A stretch of 32,333 bases of DNA from a virus. Position 1 is the stretch's first letter, and every line of letters begins with the position of its first letter. The stretch covers positions 1-32,333 of the IMG/VR virus record IMGVR_UViG_3300034060_000831. One strand, given 5' to 3'. Shown here piece after piece: positions 16,880-23,452 of this stretch. The notes under the pieces are model-generated. The model was not told the origin of the DNA. It made no database searches and saw only the letters and a program-made list of their open reading frames with translations. The translations under genes were made by a program, and so were the position numbers.

Positions 16880-17959
16880 TTATATTGTTGTTGTTGTAGT
16901 TGTTGTTGGTGGAACATAATCACAAATATCAATTGCTGTAATTACTCCATTTACTATTGTAACAATGTTTATTTGATTAATAGTTTTAAAGTATGTTACT
17001 GGACCAGTAATATTTGGTTGGAACCAATAATATCCTGTTGGTACTAAGATACAATTAGTTTCATTATTATCTCTATATATTTTCTCTCCAATTGTTAGTG
17101 AACTATATTGCATGTCTTGAAAACTTGCTCCTGAACCTATTGTTGTAGGTACTGATCTAAAATAGTTAAACGTCTCACAAGCATATGCAACAGACACATT
17201 AGCAAAATATCTAGATGGATCTCCTGGGTTATTAACAGCTAATATTAAATTACCATTAGTTAAACCTACTGGTCTATTTATACATGCTGTTGTAGTAGTA
17301 CTAGTTGTTGAACTACTACTAGTTGTTGAAGTGCTACTAGAACTAGTTGTAGTAGTTGTAGGTCCTGCAGTAGTAGTTGTACTAGTTGTTGAGCTAGTAC
17401 TGGTGCTAGTTGAGGTACTTGTACTTGTAGATGTGCTGGTACTACTTGAACTAGTGGTACTAGTTGTAGGTGCTGCAGTGGTACTGGTACTCGTTGTTGT
17501 TGAACTACTACTTGTTGATGTACTGGTACTAGTAGAGGTGCTACTAGAACTAGTAGTAGTAGTAGTAGTTGGTACTAAAGTGGTACTAGTACTGGTTGTA
17601 GTACTGGTTGAGCTAGTACTAGTAGTATTTGGTACAATAGTTATATCACAAGATTCCTCTATACAAGGTTCTGGTGTATTACATCTACTTACACATCCCA
17701 CTGTAAGACGTATCACTCTACTAGAAATCATAGGTATAGTATACTCATGTACATAACTTGGATTACAAAGTTTGTACATTAGTATTCTTCTATACATTAT
17801 TAATTGAGTTATGTCACCAGCAGGTATAGGTTTGTTCAACATATATGAAATATTGTTGTACAAGTTGTTACCAAGTTCTGCTAACTTGCAATCTATTTTT
17901 TTAAGTAAAGATGGAATGTCCGAGCATTCAGGACAGTTGGTTAGTCTTGGTGATAACAT
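16880..17959 (-). CDS. Fibre-type protein with conserved helical N-terminus and 114-residue Thr/Ser stalk
   Basis: I take the start as ATG at 17957-17959, giving 359 residues. A start at 18010 would overlap the small gene at 17970-18065, while 17959 is ten bases after that gene and is preceded by the A-rich leader AATAAATAAAATTGTT seen at neighbouring genes. Residues 1-90 are helical with CPECSDIPSLLKKIDCKL (9-26), a KID phrase shared with the other two fibre genes. Residues 111-224 are an unbroken Thr/Ser stalk with three repeats of a Pro-Thr6-Ser4-(Thr-Ser)n unit. Residues 225-347 form the same module type as in the giant tail protein and the 748-residue protein (YACE, GEKIYRDN, C, PTGYYW, IVNGVI, C). 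The end is bare poly-Thr plus Ile. It is probably a trimeric stalked surface protein. Confidence 0.75.
   Translation of the reverse strand: MLSPRLTNCPECSDIPSLLKKIDCKLAELGNNLYNNISYMLNKPIPAGDITQLIMYRRILMYKLCNPSYVHEYTIPMISSRVIRLTVGCVSRCNTPEPCIEESCDITIVPNTTSTSSTSTTTSTSTTLVPTTTTTTSSSSTSTSTSTSTSSSSTTTSTSTTAAPTTSTTSSSSTSTSTSTSTSTSTSTSSTTSTTTTAGPTTTTTSSSSTSTTSSSSTTSTTTTACINRPVGLTNGNLILAVNNPGDPSRYFANVSVAYACETFNYFRSVPTTIGSGASFQDMQYSSLTIGEKIYRDNNETNCILVPTGYYWFQPNITGPVTYFKTINQINIVTIVNGVITAIDICDYVPPTTTTTTTI
17288..17629 (-). repeat. Longest Thr/Ser linker, with higher-order repeats
   Basis: This stretch of 342 bases (114 codons) encodes Thr and Ser broken only by Val-Pro, Ala-Ala-Pro and Ala-Gly-Pro at regular spacing. 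These mark three copies of a unit of 32-36 residues. Synonymous codons differ between copies. Confidence 0.85.
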
Positions 17960-17969
17960 AATAACAATT

Positions 17970-18065
17970 TTATTTATTTGCTTTTGCAGCACACGCTGCA
18001 CACATTCCATTTTTCAGCTGACATCCACAGCCTACATTAGCTCCACATCCTGAACATTGTGCCAT
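17970..18065 (-). CDS. 31-residue Cys-rich micro-protein
   Basis: This small gene encodes MAQCSGCGANVGCGCQLKNG and then MCAACAAKANK, 31 residues with seven Cys and a Lys-rich end. The pairs C4-x2-C7, C13-x-C15 and C22-x2-C25 look like a minimal zinc-binding knot. ATG at 18063-18065 lies two bases after the stop of the 187-residue gene, and the next gene starts ten bases after its stop, so it fits the operon exactly. This tight fit and the Cys pattern argue that it is real despite its size. Its role is unknown: a zinc-bound structural peptide or an assembly factor for the Cys-rich fibre proteins beside it are possibilities. Confidence 0.7.
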   Translation of the reverse strand: MAQCSGCGANVGCGCQLKNGMCAACAAKANK

Positions 18066-18067
18066 AA

Positions 18068-18631
18068 TTAATAAAAGTTTATTTGGTAGTTGTTACCAGA
18101 ACAACCACAGTTGGTTCTTAAAAAGTTGTTTAACATATTATCTGCCTGAGCATATAACGTGTTTGATTCATATTCTGCACAGTTATTAGCTGCTGCAATT
18201 GCTCCTTGTATAAAGAAGTTGATTGTGTTTAACGTAACACTAGATTGTGTTTTAAGGGCTCTATCACACTCCATCATATTTAATTGAAGAAACGCACTGT
18301 CAAACTTCTCTTGAAGCTTGTCAACACGTAATATTGTCTTCTCTACATTATACTTATATGAAGGAGCTACAGAATATCTTAATCTGTATATTCCATCAGG
18401 AAGTGGTTGATTACAACCTGGTTCTGTGATTCCTAAATTAGACGATGTAAATACATTGATTTCATCAGGAACAAATGGTAGTATTTTGGTTCCAAATCCA
18501 GGAATATCAATCTCAATAGATGGTGCTGACACCACTGGAGGATTGGTAGGATATACAGAAGCATCTGTAACACCAAGTGTAAGTACACTATAAGTAGGGA
18601 TTACTAATATATCTAATTGTAAGTTTGCCAT
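18068..18631 (-). CDS. Structural protein of unknown function, upstream of the fibre block
   Basis: This 187-residue protein starts MANLQLDILVIPTYSVLTLG. The first 105 residues look like a beta-sandwich (SIEIDIPGFGTKILPFVPDE, LPDGIYRLRYSVAP). The rest is mostly helical (VEKTILRVDKLQEKFDSAFL, MMECDRALKTQ) and ends with NCGCSGNNYQINFY. It is followed within two bases by the 31-residue Cys-rich gene and then by the stalked fibre gene. A hairpin at 18646-18688 lies upstream of it, between it and the 391-residue gene. The mixed beta-helical plan would suit an adaptor holding fibres on the particle, but I recognise no family motif. Confidence 0.6.
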   Translation of the reverse strand: MANLQLDILVIPTYSVLTLGVTDASVYPTNPPVVSAPSIEIDIPGFGTKILPFVPDEINVFTSSNLGITEPGCNQPLPDGIYRLRYSVAPSYKYNVEKTILRVDKLQEKFDSAFLQLNMMECDRALKTQSSVTLNTINFFIQGAIAAANNCAEYESNTLYAQADNMLNNFLRTNCGCSGNNYQINFY

Positions 18632-18645
18632 GTTTTTATAATAAT

Positions 18646-18688
18646 TATGCCAGAGGAATATGAGATTTATCCTCTTTCCCCTGGCATA
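18646..18688 (-). terminator. Hairpin between the 391-residue structural gene and the fibre operon
   Basis: An eight-base perfect stem (TATGCCAG at 18646-18653 with CTGGCATA at 18681-18688) can be extended inside by GAGGA pairing with TCCTC. No T-run follows on either strand. It is therefore not a classic terminator; it may attenuate read-through or protect the 3' end of the upstream message. Confidence 0.55.
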
Positions 18689-18719
18689 GGTTATTTAATA
18701 ATTTACTACTTCTTTATTC

Positions 18720-19895
18720 TTAAGGAATCTGAGTAGAAGTAGAAGTTGTTGTTGATGGAGCAGCAGTAGAAGAAGTAGTTGTAGTTGTGATGCAAGGAAT
18801 ACCTTGATCTACTACAGCACCTAATGCAGCTACTAAGATTGCTTCAAATGCAGATGTAAGATCGTTTGATGTTTTTACAGGAACAGCAAGGATCACTGTA
18901 GAATCTTCTTGGATATAATCACCCCATTGGTATGCAGATTTATCATATTCATTGAATTTGATATAGAATGTGTTATAAGTAGAACCTGCAGAAACATAAG
19001 ATTCGAAGTTCTCATTGTATCCAACCATTCTATATAAGTGTTTCAAGTAACCTGCTTGGTAGCTGTAGAAGTTTTTCTCTAATTGGATAATTTCTGCAGA
19101 TGTACCAGTAGCGTAAGAAGCACGTTGAGTAACAACTGGGTTAGCAACTAGGTTACAAGCATCTGCAACAATAAAGTCAGCAGTTGTAGCTGGACCAGAA
19201 TATACAAATGTTCTAAACCACATTCTGTCATATTCAAATGGGAATGCTGCTACGTCACAAGGTTGACCATATTTAGTTAATGGTTTTCCTGTAATACGTA
19301 AGATTGTACCACCTACATTTTCAAATGTATAGAATGTGTTGAAGCTAATGTTATCAGGGTTGTTACCTGGAGCTTGTTGTCTTAGTTTCTCAATCAATAA
19401 GTTGATGATAGTGTTGTCACTTACATCAGCACATGGATTTTCGTCACAACCACAGCATGGAGCTTGGATTGTTACTGAACGAGTGAAACCATTGAAATAC
19501 AATGTATCAATGTAAGAAGAGTGAGCACGTAAAGTTAACGTGATAGTTTCTCCACATTGTACAGTGAAATTAGTTACATCAGTGATTTGGTTAGCAGCTG
19601 TAGGACATCCTGATACTTTGTACCATTCTGTTACGTTTTGACCTGTACCAGCATTGTTTTTACCTGAGATCTTGTCAGATCTTTTAGATCCTTGAAGATA
19701 AGTGTTTTCTCTACCTTGAGCAATGTAGAAATAAGGAGAAGCAGCAATTGTACCTGAAGTAACAGGAACATAAGTGCTGTTGAAAATACCAACTTGACCT
19801 GCAGTCAAGTTTTGTGTTGAAGTCGAACCAGAGCTAGGGACAGCATCCTGCCCTACTGGAACCACGAATAACGTGGTTAATGAAAAATCAGCCAT
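18720..19895 (-). CDS. Virion structural protein, possibly auxiliary capsid or head decoration
   Basis: This 391-residue protein is beta-rich, with a Cys cluster CCGCDENPC at about residues 146-154 separating an N-terminal domain from a larger second domain. It ends in a 25-residue Thr/Ser/Ala tail (TTTTTSSTAAPSTTT, ending in QIP) although nothing follows it. It comes after the capsid and connector-type genes. It is flanked by hairpins and has somewhat less AT-biased codons than the fibre genes, like the major capsid gene, which suggests high expression. In crAss-like phages an abundant auxiliary capsid protein is encoded in this region, so that is the leading idea. The Thr/Ser tail links it in composition to the fibre proteins downstream. 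Confidence 0.55.
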   Translation of the reverse strand: MADFSLTTLFVVPVGQDAVPSSGSTSTQNLTAGQVGIFNSTYVPVTSGTIAASPYFYIAQGRENTYLQGSKRSDKISGKNNAGTGQNVTEWYKVSGCPTAANQITDVTNFTVQCGETITLTLRAHSSYIDTLYFNGFTRSVTIQAPCCGCDENPCADVSDNTIINLLIEKLRQQAPGNNPDNISFNTFYTFENVGGTILRITGKPLTKYGQPCDVAAFPFEYDRMWFRTFVYSGPATTADFIVADACNLVANPVVTQRASYATGTSAEIIQLEKNFYSYQAGYLKHLYRMVGYNENFESYVSAGSTYNTFYIKFNEYDKSAYQWGDYIQEDSTVILAVPVKTSNDLTSAFEAILVAALGAVVDQGIPCITTTTTSSTAAPSTTTSTSTQIP

Positions 19896-19920
19896 TTTAT
19901 TTATTTATTAAGTTAAAAAT

Positions 19921-20652
19921 TTACTCGTTTGTTTGAATCCTATATGCTGCATTTTTTACAGCATCATCGTTTTCTGTATACATTGCTAGATTCTGTACTG
20001 TTAAATCTAACAACTCATCTTCTAGATATGTTTCTAATTCGCAATCTTGATCAAATGATGGAAGACCATCTAACATTATATATCCTGCTTTGTTTATATA
20101 TTGAGGATATCTCATGTACATTATCTGTATATTCTTAGGAGTGAACGTTCCATCAGTGAATATAGAGATTTTATCAGATGCTAGAAAATTAAATGTCTCT
20201 TGATATTCAAAACTTGGTTTATAATGATCATTGTTTAATATAAACTGAAGATCACCATGTTTAGCAAGATCTCGATTGATCCAAATTCTTCTGTCTTTAC
20301 ATCTTCCTTTATCAGCTAAAACATATGAATCTACATAGAACATATATTTTGGTTCAAGTAAATGAACATTTGCTGACCATTGATTTAAGTTAGTATCTTC
20401 TAATGTTAGTGTCAATGGTTGATGATTATAATCTAATATAAGACTCTGCAAGTCTTCATAACGTTTCTTAAATGAATCAAGACCCATTTGACTAACAGTA
20501 CTAATACCATCAACCTTTTGCTTTATCAACTTAATCTGAGCTTCATTTAGAGCTAAGATTTTATCTTCAAGCTGAATCATTTGATGCTCATTAGTTGATA
20601 GCTTATTTAATCGTTGATCAATTTTATATAATAAACTATCTACCTGTATCAT
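19921..20652 (-). CDS. Head-tail connector or ring-type structural protein
   Basis: This 243-residue protein has a helical N-terminus of about 75 residues with coiled-coil character (YKIDQRLNKLSTNEHQMIQL, LEDKILALNEAQIKLIKQK). A beta-rich centre follows (about 80-185, with RYPQYINKAGYIMLDGLP just after), then an acidic helical C-terminus (CELETYLEDELLDLTVQNLA, ending AYRIQTNE). This helix-beta-helix plan resembles the adaptor proteins that dock under phage portals. The gene lies between the 322-residue gene and the 391-residue gene, with gaps under 30 bases. Ring or connector function is inferred from plan and position. Confidence 0.55.
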   Translation of the reverse strand: MIQVDSLLYKIDQRLNKLSTNEHQMIQLEDKILALNEAQIKLIKQKVDGISTVSQMGLDSFKKRYEDLQSLILDYNHQPLTLTLEDTNLNQWSANVHLLEPKYMFYVDSYVLADKGRCKDRRIWINRDLAKHGDLQFILNNDHYKPSFEYQETFNFLASDKISIFTDGTFTPKNIQIMYMRYPQYINKAGYIMLDGLPSFDQDCELETYLEDELLDLTVQNLAMYTENDDAVKNAAYRIQTNE

Positions 20653-20678
20653 ATTTTATATTTTTAAAAACTAGCCAC

Positions 20679-21647
20679 TTATACAGCAGCTAGTTTTTTA
20701 GTTTTTAATTTTCCTTCTAATACTAATAACTCATCTTGGTTATCATCATCAGCTAAGAATTTTACCAAATCCTCTTCATCTTTAGCTACTTCAAATTCAC
20801 CTTCATAAACCTTACCATTAGGTTTGACTCTATAAATAGAATGTGTTATAGCTTGTTTTACTAAATCTTTAATATGGAGTAAAGCTTCTTTCATGTCAGC
20901 AAATCTATTGAACACTTCAACTGGATTCAATCCTGAATACTTACCATTCTTGAATTCTGTTTGTTTCAATACATTATCTACTAAGTTGTATACCACTTCT
21001 TCTTTTGAATCTTCTGATACTGGAAGACCTAATAGTCTTGCCACTTTACGTTTTTTCTCAGGAGTCATAGAATCAAACTTAACAATTGCTTTGTTAATCA
21101 ATTGTTTTTTCTTGAAGATCACTGCATTCTCTATCTCATCATCAACAACATAAAACTGTGTCTCTGCTGGATATTCACCTCTTTCCCAAGCTTGGTGAGA
21201 AGATGCAATGGTAGGATGTACTCTCAACCATGAAAAGGCTATTTCTTGGAAAGCATTTGATAAATCAAAATAGTTATCACCATCCATCAATTTAACTGCT
21301 TGTACGTGAGTCTGATCATCTGGAGATAATGATAATCCATAGTTCCAGAATTTAGAACGTGGTCCAAGATCAATATCACCAATCTCGTTCTCAAGTCTTT
21401 TTCTAAGAGCAGTTACTCTTTCAACTTCAAGTTCTCTTTCAGTTGGATCTTGAATTCGTTTGATGTAAGCAGCGTCTGGATCAAGTCCTGTTCTGTATTT
21501 ACCATCTAATTCCTTGTAAGGATATTTGAATACTCCTGTTCCAGGAATTCTTGTCATACCTTTTTGTGCTAACCCACTATCCATAGTTTGTAACTGAGAG
21601 CTATTGTATTCTCTCTTGATAGTAGAAATTTTGCCTGTTTTACCCAT
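20679..21647 (-). CDS. Structural protein following the major capsid gene, function unknown
   Basis: This 322-residue protein is mostly helical and charged. It starts MGKTGKISTIKREYNSSQLQ and has a central region (about 90-165) with aromatic positions and a Lys-rich helical part (FDSMTPEKKRKVARLLGLPV near 191-210). The C-terminus is acidic and then basic (DEEDLVKFLADDDNQDELLV, KLKTKKLAAV). It starts after the structured gap at 21683-21840 and carries the same leader as the scaffold gene, TAAATAAAACCAAA. It may be an internal head or packaging-linked protein. I do not recognise a family, and no catalytic or metal-binding motif is seen. Confidence 0.6.
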   Translation of the reverse strand: MGKTGKISTIKREYNSSQLQTMDSGLAQKGMTRIPGTGVFKYPYKELDGKYRTGLDPDAAYIKRIQDPTERELEVERVTALRKRLENEIGDIDLGPRSKFWNYGLSLSPDDQTHVQAVKLMDGDNYFDLSNAFQEIAFSWLRVHPTIASSHQAWERGEYPAETQFYVVDDEIENAVIFKKKQLINKAIVKFDSMTPEKKRKVARLLGLPVSEDSKEEVVYNLVDNVLKQTEFKNGKYSGLNPVEVFNRFADMKEALLHIKDLVKQAITHSIYRVKPNGKVYEGEFEVAKDEEDLVKFLADDDNQDELLVLEGKLKTKKLAAV

Positions 21648-21682
21648 AATGTAGTTAATTTAATAATTTGGTTTTATTTAGT

Positions 21683-21840
21683 AGAGTGGTCCCATCGAAG
21701 GAACCTGATCATGGATACTATCCATATCAAACACTCTAGGTTGAGAATCATCCCCTCGTAGGAGGGAGAGGAGGTGAGGGGATTCATCTCGAATAAATGA
21801 GTTACTCTGGGACGCTGTTCTTATGGGTAGCGTAGTAACT
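21683..21840 (-). ncRNA. Highly structured untranslated RNA element after the major capsid gene
   Basis: The 205-base gap between the capsid gene and the next gene can fold almost end to end. A possible three-way junction is closed by CACTCT/AGAGTG (21683-21688 with 21732-21737). It holds ATGGAT-ACT-ATCCAT (21711-21725) and a GGTTCC/GGGACC stem with one wobble. A second stem pairs 21750-21757 with 21776-21783 (eight perfect bases), extended by GAGA/TCTC. A third pairs 21800-21806 with 21834-21840 and 21812-21816 with 21829-21833. No T-run follows. Local GC is higher than around it. It could be a 3' stabiliser, an attenuator or a processed RNA. The strand is assumed from the operon. Confidence 0.55.
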
Positions 21841-21852
21841 ACTTTACTATTA

Positions 21853-23415
21853 TTAGAATTGTGGGATTTCCTCGATCAACACAGTTCTAGAAAGATCTTC
21901 AATAAATACGTCACATCTGTCTTTCATCCAGATTTCGTATCCTGGGAATTTGTTAGCTGAACTCATACCTTGAGACTTAGCAAAACCTAAGTGGTGACGA
22001 GTACCATCAATATAACCCCATGTCATAGAAGGAGCACCTTTCATACGTACTTCTCTAATGTTGTTTACCATTGAACCATCAGACATTGGAGACACATCAA
22101 ACACCATGAATACTGGAGTAGATTTTTTGTTTTGTCCAAACTCTAAGTTAGTTTGTGGTAAATCTAATTCTTTTAAGTGGATCAATTCAACTCTACCAGT
22201 CTCACGAGTTACCATTGCATCAAATGCAAAGTTGTAAGTGATATGTTGTCCTTCTCCTTGCATGTATCTGTTTCCAGAATCTGCCATGAACGTAAGACCA
22301 GAGTTTAATGCATCTGTTTTCAAAGCTTGTTGGAATACGTCGAATCCAGCCTCATTAGTATACATTTTTACACTTCTGTCTTTAACATCCACTCTTCTGT
22401 AGAACAAGTCTCCAAATACTGAACGAATCAAGTTAGCAGAGAATTCACCTCTATTATATTGTACCAAGTTTCCATTGTTACGCATTCTGTGGTATACACC
22501 TGCAGATGTACGTTTCAACTCTTGTTTAGAACCATTAGTTTTAACTGTACCTGGTTTAGCCCAGATCATACGTTTAACTTTCAATTCTATCATTGACTTA
22601 CGCATCCAGAACTCAATAAATGGTTCCCATTTAACATCGTTACGAGTTAAAGGTAATTGGTTACGTCTTTGTGGAGCATAAACTAAGATATCTAATGGTT
22701 TACCAGAAGCATCTCTCATCATTTTGTCATCAGCCCACTCAGTGATTTTGTGCTCATATCCATATGCAGAACCTAATGATTCGAACATAGTGATTTGCTC
22801 ACCTAATCTAGGAAGACCTAATAAGTCTTGATCAAACTCACCAATTGCAGCGTCAACTAATTCTAGTTCAACACCATACTGTAAGAAGATAGGGTTTACA
22901 AAGTCAACTGTTGGATTGTCAGTTACTAATGTAAATGAATACAAGAATCCCATATTCCATGGTTGTGGATCTTTGATCACGTAGAAACGTGGACCATACT
23001 GACGTGTACCTACAGATACAATTGCATTTTTAGAAAACTCATTAGTATCTAATACTAAACTGAATTCTTGACCATCGATACCTGTTTTACCAGCATCAAT
23101 TAATGCTTGTGTAGAAGCAGGGATGTCAATAATTTTTGGGAATTTGTAAGGAACTGCTACTTGCCATTTCCATGCATCACTATTATTATCAATGTAATAA
23201 GGTGTGCTTTTGTTGATCATGTCCAAGAAGTCATTACTGTACAATGAGCTCTGAGTATATAAAGATATAATCTTTTTATCATAATCAGCTGGCTCTGTCG
23301 AGTGAAAACTCTCTAAGTGATTTGAGTCTGTAAGTTTCCCTACTGCACGTTTGTCCATAGACGCAACACGAGCATAAGTAAAACCTGTTAACCCAGGGAT
23401 TGTTTGAATTGCCAT
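21853..23415 (-). CDS. Major capsid protein (crAss-like, HK97-fold expected)
   Basis: This 520-residue protein begins MAIQTIPGLTGFTYARVASM and lies directly after an acidic scaffold-like gene and two genes after the portal, the standard position of the capsid gene. Length (about 500 residues) and composition fit the crAss-like major capsid proteins, which adopt the HK97 fold. Visible features are a long amphipathic segment after the N-terminus (SLYTQSSLYSNDFLDMINKS), a beta-rich P-domain-like centre with YGPRFYVIKDPQPWNMGF (about 141-158), and a Gly/Met-rich late part (VREVRMKG-like, GYIDGTRHHLGF). Codons are less AT-biased than in the fibre genes, as expected for an abundant protein. The call rests on context, length and resemblance; there is no short catalytic motif to confirm it. 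Confidence 0.82.
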   Translation of the reverse strand: MAIQTIPGLTGFTYARVASMDKRAVGKLTDSNHLESFHSTEPADYDKKIISLYTQSSLYSNDFLDMINKSTPYYIDNNSDAWKWQVAVPYKFPKIIDIPASTQALIDAGKTGIDGQEFSLVLDTNEFSKNAIVSVGTRQYGPRFYVIKDPQPWNMGFLYSFTLVTDNPTVDFVNPIFLQYGVELELVDAAIGEFDQDLLGLPRLGEQITMFESLGSAYGYEHKITEWADDKMMRDASGKPLDILVYAPQRRNQLPLTRNDVKWEPFIEFWMRKSMIELKVKRMIWAKPGTVKTNGSKQELKRTSAGVYHRMRNNGNLVQYNRGEFSANLIRSVFGDLFYRRVDVKDRSVKMYTNEAGFDVFQQALKTDALNSGLTFMADSGNRYMQGEGQHITYNFAFDAMVTRETGRVELIHLKELDLPQTNLEFGQNKKSTPVFMVFDVSPMSDGSMVNNIREVRMKGAPSMTWGYIDGTRHHLGFAKSQGMSSANKFPGYEIWMKDRCDVFIEDLSRTVLIEEIPQF

Positions 23416-23452
23416 TTGTTATTCGTTTTTGTTAATTATTAATTATTTTTTG

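Noticed and set aside
10600-17650. CRISPR-like repeats
   Set aside because: The short repeats are in-frame Thr/Ser codons of variable spacing, with no constant repeat-spacer length.
10675-17756. Val/Leu-rich plus-strand reading frames opposite the Thr/Ser linkers
   Set aside because: They are the antisense reading of ACN/AGY codons (GTN, CTN, GTT), start without leaders and exist only where a linker is on the other strand.
10095-17959. Diversity-generating retroelement acting on the fibre genes
   Set aside because: No reverse transcriptase or template/variable repeat pair with adenine-specific changes was seen in the window; the variation is by module swap. An element outside the window cannot be excluded.
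21683-21840. tRNA or hammerhead-type ribozyme in the structured gap
   Set aside because: No cloverleaf with a seven-base anticodon loop fits, and the hammerhead core CTGATGA with GAAA is absent.
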